A stretch of 64,000 nucleotides of DNA from Verrucomicrobiota bacterium (GCA_016713365.1 JADJPG010000018.1:1-64000); one strand, 5' to 3'; shown: positions 1 through 9,691, numbered from the stretch's first letter. Notes: generated by a model from the sequence alone, not told the origin. Program-made: numbers and translations.

Positions 1-1547
1 GCCTCGGCGTTCCCATGCTCAGCCGAGAGTCGAAACCACTTGGCCGCCTCGCCTGGATTGGCAGGCACTCCGGTCGCTCCGCGCTCCAGCAGCAAGCCGA
101 GATTCAGCTGCGCGACCGGTTCATCGCGATCTGCCGCGAAACGAAACCAGCGGGCGGCATCGGCTGCATTTGTCGCCGTGCCCTGTCCTTTCAAGGTCAT
201 CAATCCCACCTGGACCTGCGAAGCAACAATTCCCTGGCTGGCTGCTTTGCGATGCCACTTAAACGCCTCCGCGTCGCTCTTCGGAACTCCCCGGCCTTCG
301 GCGAACGCACTGCCCAATTGACTTTGAGCCACGATGTGACCCTGCTCCGCCGCCAGACGGAACCACTTGGTCGCCTCGGCAAAGTCCTGGTTCACGCCCA
401 CGCCCATCAGGTACGCCTGACCCAGTTTCAACTGCGCTTCGGGATGGCCGTTGGTCGCCGCGGACCGATACCATTTCGTCGACTCAGTAAAATCAATTGC
501 GACGCCGTCGCCTCGTGAATGCGCGAATCCCAGCCGGTATCGATCCTCCAAATCCCCGCGCGCGGCATTACGCTGCCAGCCGGCGATCAACTGCGGCTTG
601 GTCATCCGCGCCACCAGTTCGTCCAGTGCGGATTCAGCCTCGGTCCGGCCTCCAGCCAGCGACGCGCTGAACCACAGGTAAGCCTCCGGCAAATCCTCCG
701 CGACACCCGGCGCGCCCGCCGAAAGGATCTGCGCAAGCGTCCACTGCGAATTCAAATCTCCGCGCTGCGCCGCTTGTCGAAACCATTTCACCGCCTCAAC
801 GGGATCGGCTTTGCCCGTCGCGCCGTTCATCAAGAGCATCGCGAGATTATATTGCGCGGAAGCGTCCCCGAGCTCACCTGCGATCCGAAACCATTTGGCG
901 CTCTCCGCATAATCCTGCGTCACACCGGCCCCCTGCACGTAGAAGACGGCGAGATTGAAGGCCGCCGCGGCGTTGGTCTGCTCAGCCGCGCGCCGCAACC
1001 ATTCGACCGACTTGGCCATGTCCTTCGGCACCTCGCGACCGGCGGCATACATCATCCCCAGCTTGAATTGCGCAGCAGAATCACCCTTCTCCGCGGCCGC
1101 GACTGCAGCATCCAGCGCTGGATTTACCGGAGGCTTCGGAGCCGCGGGTGACCTCGGCGCAGTGACGACCGCGTTGGTCGCTGCGACATTGGTCTTCGCA
1201 ATTGTCGTCGCAGCGGGAGCAGCGGCCGATGCGGCTGGGGAGACATTCGTCACCGGAGCGGCATTGGTCAGCCGGGCGATGTTCGTGATCGCGGGGAGAG
1301 GCGGTTTCGGGACGGCTTGCGCACCTACAGCAGGAGCCGGCGGAAGCGGAGCTGGCGTTGCCGGCGGTTTGACGACCGGAGTCGGAGCCGCAGGCGCTGG
1401 CGTCGGAGCGGGATTGGTTTGCGCGGTTGATCTGGTGCCTGCGAGCGCGAGGAACAAGGCGAGCAGGCTCAGGCTGGCGCTGACCCGGAAACACTCCGAT
1501 CCCAGTCGCTTCACAAAGCAGTTTCGGCTCGCGCGGCAAACGATCAT
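1..1547 (-). CDS. Sel1-repeat secreted protein (3' end outside window)
   Basis: The reading frame stays open from an ATG at 1547 (preceded by an AGGTGAG-like ribosome site) to the left edge, so the C-terminus is missing; 515 residues are visible. A hydrophobic segment near residues 22-42 ending in STAQT looks like a signal peptide. A Pro/Ala-rich linker follows to about residue 150. After that comes a run of roughly ten Sel1-type repeats of about 36 residues, with cores such as AAEQGHIVAQSQLG and EAAKWFRLSAEHG. Sel1 repeats form alpha-solenoids that bind other proteins, so this is probably an exported scaffold or regulator. No catalytic domain is seen in the part present. Confidence 0.85.
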   Translation of the reverse strand, partial: MIVCRASRNCFVKRLGSECFRVSASLSLLALFLALAGTRSTAQTNPAPTPAPAAPTPVVKPPATPAPLPPAPAVGAQAVPKPPLPAITNIARLTNAAPVTNVSPAASAAAPAATTIAKTNVAATNAVVTAPRSPAAPKPPVNPALDAAVAAAEKGDSAAQFKLGMMYAAGREVPKDMAKSVEWLRRAAEQTNAAAAFNLAVFYVQGAGVTQDYAESAKWFRIAGELGDASAQYNLAMLLMNGATGKADPVEAVKWFRQAAQRGDLNSQWTLAQILSAGAPGVAEDLPEAYLWFSASLAGGRTEAESALDELVARMTKPQLIAGWQRNAARGDLEDRYRLGFAHSRGDGVAIDFTESTKWYRSAATNGHPEAQLKLGQAYLMGVGVNQDFAEATKWFRLAAEQGHIVAQSQLGSAFAEGRGVPKSDAEAFKWHRKAASQGIVASQVQVGLMTLKGQGTATNAADAARWFRFAADRDEPVAQLNLGLLLERGATGVPANPGEAAKWFRLSAEHGNAE

Positions 1548-1643
1548 CTCACCTGTGTTCGGTGTTTTCGGGGCGAACGTCAATGGCTCATTGCAGGAAG
1601 CCTTGAGCCTTCACGGTGAAACATTTCTGCCCTCGAACACATC

Positions 1644-3182
1644 TTAGTGCTCCGCGGCATCGGCCTTCGGCTCCGGCAACCAGCGCGTGAGAATCGCACC
1701 AATCAACGCATACCCACCGGCCACGCAGGCGCCCACGATGGCGATGCGCGCCGGATCGGGCTTGTCGGAAGCGGAGAGTGTAATCGTCAGCCACGCCGCC
1801 GCCGTGCCGATGACGCGCCCACCAATGTTCGCCGCGAAGCTTTCACCAGTGCCACGCAAGTGAACGGGGAACACGAGAGGGATGTAATTTCCCCAGAAGC
1901 TGAATTGCGCTACAGTCAGCAAACCCGCGACGAAGATGCCTGCCTTGATGAGCATCAGACTGTCGACGTTCGGCAACGCGGTGCCAATCCACCAGAACAG
2001 AAACGGCACATAAAACAGCGCGGGAATCTGGAAGACTCTCAGCAACGTACGGCGGCTCAGGATGCGCACCGCCAGGAAGGCGAGGATGACACGACCGGTG
2101 AGGCCGCCGATCTCCTGCCAGAAGCTCACGTTCGCCACCGCCGCATCACTGGCATTGCCGGCCGCCTGGCGGCGGATTTTCTCAGCCGCCGGAGCGGGCT
2201 GGCCTTTCGCAATCGCATCCTCCGCCGCAGTTTTCCCCGCCGCTTTGGCAGTCGCGATGATCGCCGCATGCCCACCCTCAGCCGGCGTCCCGAGACGCTG
2301 CGCACCGATGATTTGTGGCAATTGCTGAATCGCGCCAAACGCGATCCCGTAACTCGCCGCAAACACCAGCGTCGTGGCGATCGTCGTGCGACGCAGTTCC
2401 GGACTGAAGAGTTCCGCAATGCTCGGACGACGCAATTTGCCCGACGCCTTCTTCTGAGCCCACACCGGCGACTCCGGCAAGAACGGGCGGATGAGGATCA
2501 AGGGCAGCGCGGGAACAACACCGGAGATGAGGGTGTAGCGCCACGCTTCATGCACGCCGTGAATCGCGGGCAGTGAGAGCGCCCACTTGGCGGCAAGAAT
2601 GTTCGCCGCAGCGACCAGCAGACCACCAATCGAGGAAAATGCCTGAGTGTAACCAAGCACCTGTTCGCGCTGACGAGGATTCGCAAAGATCTCCGCCAAC
2701 CACGCGACGGCGGCCACGAACTCCACGCACACGCCAATGAAGACAAGGCAGCGAAAGAACAAGAGTTGCGGAAGTGTAGTCGCGAATCCAGCAGCGCACG
2801 CGGCGAACGCGTAGAGAAGGATACTGAAGGTCAGCACGCGACGCCGACCCAGAAGGTCCGTCAGGTAGCCCCCCAGTAATCCGAAAACACCGCCCGCCAG
2901 TGCCGGAACAAAGAACAACAAGCGCGCCCATTGCACGTAGTTCTTGCCACCCGGCGCCCACGAGGCAGCGGCGTCGGCCTGAGGCATCCCACCCGCCACC
3001 AATTCCTGCACCAGCGGCGCACTGAGGGCGGCGATGGCGGGCTTGATGATGAGCGGCAGCATCAGCAGTTCGTAGATGTCGAACGCGAATCCGATGGAGG
3101 CAATGATGCAGATGAGCCACTGCGTCGAAGTCAGGCGGCTGGCAGCCGGAGGCGCGGAATTCATGGACGAAATGTTTGTCAC
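1644..3182 (-). CDS. MFS transporter
   Basis: The 512-residue protein has many hydrophobic segments consistent with 12 membrane helices. It carries MFS-type loop motifs: GGYLTDLLGRRRVL after helix 2 and PESPVWAQKK in the central loop. The central part contains an insert of about 60 residues rich in Ala and Lys (roughly residues 295-360), which is unusual. The fold predicts a proton-coupled or facilitated permease for a small solute, perhaps a sugar or carboxylate. The substrate cannot be read from sequence. It lies alone between a Sel1 gene and a divergent secreted protein. Confidence 0.85.
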   Translation of the reverse strand: MTNISSMNSAPPAASRLTSTQWLICIIASIGFAFDIYELLMLPLIIKPAIAALSAPLVQELVAGGMPQADAAASWAPGGKNYVQWARLLFFVPALAGGVFGLLGGYLTDLLGRRRVLTFSILLYAFAACAAGFATTLPQLLFFRCLVFIGVCVEFVAAVAWLAEIFANPRQREQVLGYTQAFSSIGGLLVAAANILAAKWALSLPAIHGVHEAWRYTLISGVVPALPLILIRPFLPESPVWAQKKASGKLRRPSIAELFSPELRRTTIATTLVFAASYGIAFGAIQQLPQIIGAQRLGTPAEGGHAAIIATAKAAGKTAAEDAIAKGQPAPAAEKIRRQAAGNASDAAVANVSFWQEIGGLTGRVILAFLAVRILSRRTLLRVFQIPALFYVPFLFWWIGTALPNVDSLMLIKAGIFVAGLLTVAQFSFWGNYIPLVFPVHLRGTGESFAANIGGRVIGTAAAWLTITLSASDKPDPARIAIVGACVAGGYALIGAILTRWLPEPKADAAEH

Positions 3183-3556
3183 TCGGCCCGGACATCGACA
3201 AGCAATTTATACGTGTTCGTATCAAAATGGATTCCATCGCTCCGGCTCATGCGAATTCGGGCTCTTCGGGGGAATCGCTGTCTTGATTCCAGTCGTGTCC
3301 ATCCACTTCCTTTCGGCTCGCCAACGCGGGCGTCCCAATATCAGGCAGACTGGCAAAACTAAGAAACGACAGAGAGAACCCTTCTCAATCCGTGGGCGGC
3401 TCACCGACACTCCTGAGCGCCTCCGTACAACACATTTGCAAGGGATTTCCTCGATCGCGATGCCCGCCCGTTGACGGGCTTCTCACCGCTGCGAAGCGGA
3501 TTTCCGCCGTCATCCATGGAATCCAGTTTGCTTAATGGTCATAGAAAGTTCGTCTT
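3183..3556. other. Divergent intergenic spacer
   Basis: The 374-base spacer separates the divergent MFS and HAF-protein genes and must hold both promoters. I see no convincing coding frame, RNA gene, repeat or clear promoter match in it. Confidence 0.5.
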
Positions 3557-5839
3557 ATGAAAAAGAATCATCCATGGCAAACCACACCTAATAGTACCGT
3601 TCATTGCCGGTTGTTCCTGACGCTCCTCGCCGGGGGCAGCACGGCATTCACAATCCAGGCCGCGACCATCGAAAACATCGTGGCGCCGGGGACACCGTTC
3701 TCCATCACTGCCCTGAACTCCACCGGGCAGACAGCCGGTTACTACTCCCTCTCCGAGTCTTCCCAACGCGCCTTCCTCTGGGGAAATGGCGTGGCAACGG
3801 ACCTCGGCACGCTCGGCGGCAGTTTCTCCATTGCCAATGGCTTGAACAGCGCCGGAACTACGGTCGGCTTTTCCGCCGCTCTGTCAGACAGCGAGTTTCG
3901 CGCCTTCAGCTACGCGGGCTTGGGACTGGTCGATTTGGAAACGCTGGGCGGCTCGTTCAGCTCCGCTGTAGCGGTCAGCGATAGTGGTTACATCACCGGT
4001 GATTCCAACCTCCGGATCGATTCCTCCGTCTTTCATGCGTTCGTCATCAGGCCCGATGGCTTGATTCTGGACCTTGGAACGCTGGGAGGAACGTCGAGCT
4101 CCGCCTACGGCGTAAACAACTCCGGCTGGGTGGTCGGCAGCTCGTCAGTCGCCGACAACTCGTCGCTCCACGCGTTCCTCCACAACGGAACCTCGATGAT
4201 CGACCTCGGCACACTCGGCGGATCGACCAGCCTCGCCGTGGACGTGAACGACCTCGGACAAGTCACCGGCGATTCAACCACAGCGGTCGAGCAAAACCGG
4301 GCATTTCTCTACACCGCCGGTGCCATGGTGAATCTAGGCACGCTCGGCGGAACCTACAGTACTGCCGTGGCACTGAACGAGAGCGGCGTTGTAATCGGAA
4401 ACTCCACCACCGCCGATGACGCGGAGACCCACGCATTCGTGTATCAGGACGGAGTCATGCTCGATCTGGGCTCACTAGGCGGCGGTTCGAGCAGCGCGAA
4501 GGCGATCAACAACCGCGGGCAAGTCGTCGGCAACTCCGCGAATGCCAACGCACAAACTCGGGCATTTGTTTGGGAGAACGGCGTCATGACCGATCTGAAT
4601 TCTCTCCTGCCAGTCGACAGCGGCTGGGAACTCACCAGCGCGCGCTTCATTAACGATCGCCAGCAAGTGGTCGGCGAAGGCCTCTACCAAGGCCAGAGCT
4701 CGTGGTACCTGCTCACCCTCAGCTCCGGACAAGAGGAAAACCACCCGCCCGTCGCGAAAGCGGGCGGTGACCAGACCCTCATGTGCAATGGCCTCGCCCA
4801 TCTCGACGGCACTTCTTCAAGCGATCCGGATGGCGACACCTTGTCATTCGAATGGCGCAAGGGTGACCTGGTGCTGGGTAACAACGCTGTCATCGATGTC
4901 GAAGTGGAGCCTGGGTCTCACACCCTGACCTTGGTCGTCACCGACGCACGCGGACTTTCCGCGGAAGACAGCGTCGTTGTCACCGTCACCACCGATAAGG
5001 TGGCGCCGGTCGTGGTTTGCCCGGACGGGAAGACAGCCCCGGCCAATCATCGTGGCCGCGCGGTGGTCCCGGACTTCCTCACCGACCTCAAGGTCTCCGA
5101 CAATTGCACAGCCGCCTCGGCCCTGGTGAAACGGCAAAGCCCCTCCGCGGGCACAACGGTGAAGTTGGGGACGCATGTCGTCACCGTCACCGTGACAGAC
5201 GCTTCCGGTAACGTCGCGACTTGTTCCACTACTTTCGCGGCGGTGGATACCACGTCGCCAGTCGTGCGTTATCCGGAAGAAGTGTTCCGCCGTGCTCGCA
5301 CCGACTGCCAGGCGGCTGTCCCCGATCTCACACGTCGCGTCAACGCGACTGACAACGTCACCCCGTCGAATCAACTGGTTCTGACCCAGGAACCCACTGC
5401 CGACACGTTGGTCGACGTCGGAACTCACACGGTCCGCGTGACCGTGACGGATCTCGCCGGAAACGCCACCGTCTGCGAAATCAAACTCATCGTTGCCGAT
5501 GTGGTTGCGCCCGTCGTGAAATCGGTTTCAGCCAGCTCAAGTGTTCTGACTCCAGTGGACGGACGCATGGTTCCCATCACCATCACCGTGGATGCGAAGG
5601 ACAACTGCGACCCGAGCCCCAAGGCCAAAATCATCTCTGTGGTCAGCAGCCAGCCGACCACGGGACCGAACGACACTACGACTCCGGACTGGGTGGTCAC
5701 CGGTGACCTCAGCCTGGAACTCCGGGCCGAGAACTCCGCGACAAGAACCGCACGCGTCTACTTTGTGCTCGTGGCCGTTTCGGATGAATCCGGAAACACG
5801 ACCTATCGCGCAGTCTGGATTCGCGTGCCGAGAAGCTGA
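3557..5839 (+). CDS. Secreted HAF-repeat protein with PKD and HYR domains
   Basis: The 760-residue protein begins with a signal peptide (hydrophobic stretch about residues 18-35). Residues about 50-385 hold at least six tandem repeats with the HAF signature DLGTLGG followed by a Ser/Ala-rich stretch and an N-x-x-G-x-V-x-G turn. Such repeats are thought to form a beta-propeller. A PKD-like domain (about 395-480, containing GDTLSFEWRKGD) and two or three HYR-type Ig domains (about 490-700, with repeated ..VTVTDASGN..) follow. It is expected to be extracellular or surface-attached with a role in adhesion or polymer binding; no enzyme motif is visible. A strong hairpin terminator follows the stop. 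Confidence 0.85.
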   Translation: MKKNHPWQTTPNSTVHCRLFLTLLAGGSTAFTIQAATIENIVAPGTPFSITALNSTGQTAGYYSLSESSQRAFLWGNGVATDLGTLGGSFSIANGLNSAGTTVGFSAALSDSEFRAFSYAGLGLVDLETLGGSFSSAVAVSDSGYITGDSNLRIDSSVFHAFVIRPDGLILDLGTLGGTSSSAYGVNNSGWVVGSSSVADNSSLHAFLHNGTSMIDLGTLGGSTSLAVDVNDLGQVTGDSTTAVEQNRAFLYTAGAMVNLGTLGGTYSTAVALNESGVVIGNSTTADDAETHAFVYQDGVMLDLGSLGGGSSSAKAINNRGQVVGNSANANAQTRAFVWENGVMTDLNSLLPVDSGWELTSARFINDRQQVVGEGLYQGQSSWYLLTLSSGQEENHPPVAKAGGDQTLMCNGLAHLDGTSSSDPDGDTLSFEWRKGDLVLGNNAVIDVEVEPGSHTLTLVVTDARGLSAEDSVVVTVTTDKVAPVVVCPDGKTAPANHRGRAVVPDFLTDLKVSDNCTAASALVKRQSPSAGTTVKLGTHVVTVTVTDASGNVATCSTTFAAVDTTSPVVRYPEEVFRRARTDCQAAVPDLTRRVNATDNVTPSNQLVLTQEPTADTLVDVGTHTVRVTVTDLAGNATVCEIKLIVADVVAPVVKSVSASSSVLTPVDGRMVPITITVDAKDNCDPSPKAKIISVVSSQPTTGPNDTTTPDWVVTGDLSLELRAENSATRTARVYFVLVAVSDESGNTTYRAVWIRVPRS

Positions 5840-5872
5840 CGCGCAGCGCGATTGAAACGAACCAATAAAAGA

Positions 5873-5906
5873 TTCAGCCCTCCGAATTGGAGGGCTGAAG
5901 TCTTTT
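5873..5906. terminator. Bidirectional rho-independent terminator
   Basis: A perfect 11-bp stem (5873-5883 with 5889-5899, loop GAATT) is followed by TCTTTT on the + strand and preceded by AATAAAAGA. It can therefore end transcription from both the HAF gene and the convergent gene at 5941. Confidence 0.85.
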
Positions 5907-5940
5907 CGGATCTGAAAAGGAGCGACTCGATGAAGGACAA

Positions 5941-6258
5941 TCAAACGGCTTCCGCGCGATCTTCCCCGACATCCGCCAGCGAAATGATCGTGGTATCTCC
6001 CAGCGGCGCGCCCGGAGTTTCCAGAGCCTTCTTGAAGGAAGTCGTCTCGTCTGCCCGGCGCTTCAATCGAAACTCTCCTTCCGGACTTCGTTCCACCCAA
6101 CCTTCGATCTCCATGCGGCGCAGAATCGCCTGCACCCAGTTGGGATCGCGACAAAAGTCCTCCTCCTCGCCGCCGCGCAGGACAATCTCTTCCAACGACA
6201 CAAAACGGTGGGGACACCTCTTGAGGAACTCGAACAAGTGAGATTCTTCGTTGCTCAT
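5941..6258 (-). CDS. Hypothetical small protein, winged-helix-like
   Basis: About 105 residues from the ATG at 6258. An in-frame ATG at 6345 would add 29 residues that look non-coding. The middle (HLFEFLKRCPHRFVSLEEIV, then QAILRRMEIEGWVERSPEGEFRL) has the helix-helix-wing pattern of a winged-helix domain, in which a helix is followed by a short beta hairpin. The C-terminal part is acidic. It could be a DNA-binding regulator, but no family is firmly recognised. The spacing to neighbours suggests a single-gene unit. Confidence 0.55.
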   Translation of the reverse strand: MSNEESHLFEFLKRCPHRFVSLEEIVLRGGEEEDFCRDPNWVQAILRRMEIEGWVERSPEGEFRLKRRADETTSFKKALETPGAPLGDTTIISLADVGEDRAEAV

Positions 6259-6524
6259 AAATACGACATCATTGATCAACAATAGTTTTGTTTCCGCAGT
6301 GCCGGCCTGATCACTGAAGTCACCGTTCGCCTGTCCTCTGTCCACTTCCTGAGCACTGGCTCACTATGACTGGGACAACATTTCCGAAACTGCGAAGCGG
6401 AAACCCGCATGGCCGCCTGCCAGAGGGCATTTCAGCAACAACCGACAATTCGCAATTGGCAAGAGAGATGCCAGCTGACGGATCTGCCAGCAACTTCCGC
6501 TGGGGAAATGTAGCGGGGGAACAT

Positions 6525-7412
6525 CTAAACGTCGCAGATGGTCACACCTTGCTTGAGCGAAGCGATGACATCCGAGCGCTTGGGAATGAACTCCTGGGCC
6601 ACGTGTCCCTTGTAGCCGGTCTCGACAATCGCCTTCATGATCGCCGGATAGTTCAGCTCCTGCGAATCGTCAATCTCGTTACGACCGGGCACGCCGCCGG
6701 TATGGTAGTGGGCGATGTAAGGATGACTCTTCTTGATGGTTGCGATCACGTCGCCCTCCATGATCTGCATGTGGTAGATGTCGTAGAGCAGTTTGAAGTG
6801 GTCCGAGCCCACCTTCTTGCAAAGGTCCACGCCCCACGCCGTGTGGTCGCACATGTAGTCAGGATGATTCACCTTGCTGTTCAGCAACTCCATCACCGCG
6901 ACCACATTGTTCTTCTCGCAAACGGGCATGATGCGCTTCAGGCCAATCGCGCAGTTCTCCATGCCCTTCTCGTCGGACATCCCCTTCCGGTTTCCGGAGA
7001 AGCAGATGATATTCTTGAAGCCGGCAGCAGCGACCTTGGGCGCATACTCCTCGTAGAACGCCACAATCTTGTCATGGTTCTCGAGACGGTTCAGCCCTTG
7101 AGTGATGCCGCCGGGAACTCCGCTCACCATCGCGCAGCTCAGCCCGTATTTCTTGAGCGTCGGAAAGTCGCCGATCTCCAGCAGTTCAATCGACGAGAGG
7201 CCCATCTCCTTGCCGGCCTTGCACAAATCCTCAAGGCTCACCTTCGGATAGCACCATTTGCAGACCGAGTGATTGACGCGGCCCTTCAGCGAAGCGCCAG
7301 CCGCGGCATCCGCGGCCATCAAACGTTGACCTAGCGAGGTGGCGAGCGCAGCCGACGCCGCGCCTCCGGCAATGCGACCAAGGGCGGAACGACGAGTAAG
7401 GGAAGTGTTCAT
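6525..7412 (-). CDS. Tat-exported TIM-barrel sugar isomerase (hydroxypyruvate isomerase-like)
   Basis: The start is placed at 7412 because the next residues form a twin-arginine signal (MNTSLTRRSALGRIAGG...). The longer frame to 7517 has no signal character. The mature protein of about 265 residues belongs to the AP-endonuclease-2/xylose-isomerase-like TIM-barrel family. It shows ELLEIGDFPTLKKYGL near the start, VMELLNSKVNH with a metal-ligand Glu, LLYDIYHMQIMEGD with Asp/His ligands, and AQEFIPKRSD at the end. These match hydroxypyruvate isomerase relatives, which interconvert small keto/aldo sugars. The signal suggests periplasmic action, as often found for Verrucomicrobiota and Planctomycetes versions. 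The exact substrate is not known. Confidence 0.8.
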   Translation of the reverse strand: MNTSLTRRSALGRIAGGAASAALATSLGQRLMAADAAAGASLKGRVNHSVCKWCYPKVSLEDLCKAGKEMGLSSIELLEIGDFPTLKKYGLSCAMVSGVPGGITQGLNRLENHDKIVAFYEEYAPKVAAAGFKNIICFSGNRKGMSDEKGMENCAIGLKRIMPVCEKNNVVAVMELLNSKVNHPDYMCDHTAWGVDLCKKVGSDHFKLLYDIYHMQIMEGDVIATIKKSHPYIAHYHTGGVPGRNEIDDSQELNYPAIMKAIVETGYKGHVAQEFIPKRSDVIASLKQGVTICDV

Positions 7413-7513
7413 GGTTTGAAAAGCGTTGTTTGTTTCTAGGTCAGTGCGTGAAGCCATTACTCCGGAAACCATCGACCGCGTCAAATGACAACACGCTGAA
7501 TCTTCGCGGACAA

Positions 7514-8860
7514 TCAACCCATCCGCTGAAGCGCCGCGTCCAGGCGGTGGAGCGTCTTCTCTTTGCCAATGATCGAGATGAGGTGATACAAGCTCGGACC
7601 GGAAATGTTGCCCGTGCAGGCCAGCCGGGCGGGATGCACCAGCACGCCGTTCTTCACGCCCAACTCCTTCGCTGTGGCGGCGAGAGCGGCGCCGACACTG
7701 TCAGCGTCAAATGAACCGAGATTCGCAAACGCTTCACGCAACTTCGCGACCCTCGGTTTGTTCTCAGGCACGAAATCCTTCTTCGCCGCTTCAGCGTCAT
7801 AAACCACTTCGTCGCGGAAGTAGAACCCGGCGTACGTGGGCAATTCGCCGAAGGTCTTCACCTTGCCCTTGCAGGTATCCAACGCCGACTTCACGTAATC
7901 GACCGGATACTTATTCGTATCCACGCCCGCCTTCGCCAGCGCGTGGACTCCCAGCTCGCGGAACCGGTCGTCCGTGATGTCGCGCAAATACTCACCGTTC
8001 AGCCAGTTTAACTTCTCCAAATCGAACTTCGCGTTGTGCCGGAGAATCTGCGGCAGATCGAACAGCTCGACGACTTCGCTCATCGCCATCTTCTCACGAT
8101 TGTTTTTCGGCGACCAGCCGAGCAGACAGAGATAATTCAAAACAGCCTCCGGCGCGTAACCGTTCTCGGTGTAATGCGCGAGGGACGCCCCCGTGTCGCG
8201 CTTGCTCATCTTGCTGCCGTCCTGATTCAAGATCAGGGGAATGTGTGCGTAATGCGGCGGCTTCACCCCAAACGCGTTGAAGAGCGCGATGTGCTTAGCG
8301 GTGTTGCTCAAGTGATCTTCCCCGCGGATGACATGAGTGATGCCCATTTCCAGATCATCAATCACGTTCACAAAATGAAACACCGGCTGGCCGTCCGAAC
8401 GCACGATGACAAAATCCGGATCCACTGCCTCACGATCCGTCAGCTCCCGCTTCACGTCGCCAACCACCAAGTCAGGAATCAAGATCGCTTCCCGCTGCAT
8501 CTTGAATTTGATCGCGCCCTCGTGTTCGTAAGCTAGGCCCCTAGAGAGCAACGCTTCCACCCGGCGCTGGTAATTCTCGCGCCGCTGGCTTTGGAAATAC
8601 GGCCCGCGATCGCCCTTGCTCGACCCCGTCGCGTCGCCCGAGATTGGACCCTCGTCCCACTCCAGCCCCAGCCAGCGCAGCCCCTGCAGAATGACGTCCA
8701 CCGCCTCCTGAGAATTGCGCGCCGCATCCGTATCCTCGATTCTCAGCACGAAAGTCCCGCCGGTGTGCCGCGCATAAAGCCAGTTGAACAACGCAGTGCG
8801 TGCACCACCGATGTGGAGGTATCCGGTCGGACTTGGAGCGAAACGGACGCGAACTTTCAT
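7514..8860 (-). CDS. gltX: Glutamyl-tRNA synthetase
   Basis: Class I aminoacyl-tRNA synthetase that charges tRNA-Glu (and perhaps tRNA-Gln, since gatC and gatA are present in this window). The ATG at 8860 gives a 448-residue protein starting MKVRVRFAPSPTGYLHIGG, the family N-terminus with the HIGH-type motif at residues 16-19. The KMSK signature is at residues 217-220 (GSKMSKRDTG). An upstream in-frame extension to 9121 is an artefact of reading the antisense of a tRNA gene and is rejected. The protein is slightly shorter than the usual 460-490 residues but all catalytic motifs are present. Confidence 0.95.
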   Translation of the reverse strand: MKVRVRFAPSPTGYLHIGGARTALFNWLYARHTGGTFVLRIEDTDAARNSQEAVDVILQGLRWLGLEWDEGPISGDATGSSKGDRGPYFQSQRRENYQRRVEALLSRGLAYEHEGAIKFKMQREAILIPDLVVGDVKRELTDREAVDPDFVIVRSDGQPVFHFVNVIDDLEMGITHVIRGEDHLSNTAKHIALFNAFGVKPPHYAHIPLILNQDGSKMSKRDTGASLAHYTENGYAPEAVLNYLCLLGWSPKNNREKMAMSEVVELFDLPQILRHNAKFDLEKLNWLNGEYLRDITDDRFRELGVHALAKAGVDTNKYPVDYVKSALDTCKGKVKTFGELPTYAGFYFRDEVVYDAEAAKKDFVPENKPRVAKLREAFANLGSFDADSVGAALAATAKELGVKNGVLVHPARLACTGNISGPSLYHLISIIGKEKTLHRLDAALQRMG

Positions 8861-9047
8861 GTCAGATGATTTAATGTTCAAAACGAGGCACTTCGAATTT
8901 GAGAACGCACGATAGCGCCCGTGAACAAACGGTGGCAAGCCTCCCGCACCGAAGAAACTTCCCTGCGAAAACTGACCGCACGACGCTCCATTCCAAAATA
9001 AAAGTTGCGCTACTTCAATTTCGCAACCTATAGTCCTGCACCTTGTT

Positions 9048-9124
9048 CGCGGGGTGGAGCAGCCTGGTAGCTCGTCAGGCTCATAACCTGAAGGCCGTGG
9101 GTTCAAATCCCACCCCCGCAACCA
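9048..9124 (+). tRNA. Initiator tRNA-fMet (CAT)
   Basis: A 77-base cloverleaf with anticodon CAT in the loop CTCATAA. The first acceptor pair is a C1-A72 mismatch, the hallmark of bacterial initiator tRNAs. The rest of the acceptor stem is perfectly paired and CCA is encoded. The anticodon stem is TCAGG/CCTGA. The T loop is TTCAAAT. A hairpin terminator follows 6 bases downstream. Confidence 0.95.
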
Positions 9125-9686
9125 ATTTCCGGCCCTGAAATGAAAATTTCAGGGCCTTCTTGTTTAATTCATCAGAAACCGACGGGTGGAGCTCTTTCCA
9201 CCGGGCTGAGCTCTCAGGCGATGGCAAAACGTCAGTGATCGCAAGTGCAGGCGCATGCGCGCGTTTGCATCCACCACAGTGGCTCAAGTCGAGCTTGAAC
9301 CGGAGGTTCAACGGCTTCGCGTCGGCGGTCTGCTTGAATTGAACCACCACGTTGTAACCGTCCCCGTCGGGCAGCTTCGACTTGCTGACGAGTGAATCGC
9401 CCTTCTTTTCAAATTCGACCTTCGCCTTGCCCGACTTCGCATCGGCAATCACCGTGACGTTCTGAGTTGTGGCGGCGACCGGCTTCAGGTCGTGGTTATA
9501 AAAGTGGATGGTGACGGTGCGATCCTTCTCCACGACGAACTCAGCATGTGGTTCCGTCTTGTCCAGCAACCGACCACCCTTCGGCGTAGCCTTGTGGGCA
9601 TGGTCGTGTTTGTCCGATGCAGCGGCAGTGAATAACCCGACGCACAGTGCGCCGGCCAGAGTGAGGAGACGGAGGCTAGTTTTCAT
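9081..9686 (-). CDS. Exported His-rich protein of the metal efflux operon
   Basis: Last gene of the efflux operon, starting 5 bases after the CzcA stop. The 201-residue product has a signal peptide (MKTSLRLLTLAGALCVGLFTAAA) and then a His-rich stretch (DKHDHAHK) likely to bind metal. A beta-rich domain follows with TVTIHFYNHDLKPV and VVVQFKQTADAKPLNLRFKL. Near residue 145 there is a CGGC motif in the sequence HCGGCKRAHA. It may be a periplasmic metal chaperone or sensor. The last 17 or so residues are encoded across the antisense of the tRNA-fMet gene and its terminator, so the natural C-terminus may be shorter or the transcript may end early. Confidence 0.7.
   Translation of the reverse strand: MKTSLRLLTLAGALCVGLFTAAASDKHDHAHKATPKGGRLLDKTEPHAEFVVEKDRTVTIHFYNHDLKPVAATTQNVTVIADAKSGKAKVEFEKKGDSLVSKSKLPDGDGYNVVVQFKQTADAKPLNLRFKLDLSHCGGCKRAHAPALAITDVLPSPESSARWKELHPSVSDELNKKALKFSFQGRKLVAGVGFEPTAFRL
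9131..9165 (+). terminator. Terminator of the tRNA-fMet gene
   Basis: An 11-bp perfect stem (9131-9141 with 9146-9156, loop GAAA) is followed by TTCTTGTTT. It lies inside the 3' part of the opposite-strand gene at 9081-9686. Confidence 0.85.
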
Positions 9687-9691
9687 TAGGT

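Noticed and set aside
1081..1539. 152-residue minus-strand ORF rich in Cys and Arg
   Set aside because: Out-of-frame reading of the Pro/Ala linker of the Sel1 protein, which has the better frame and start at 1547.
8861..9121. N-terminal extension of gltX starting MRGWDLNPRPSGYEPDELPG
   Set aside because: It is the antisense of tRNA-fMet and spacer sequence. The true GltX start with the HIGH region is at 8860.
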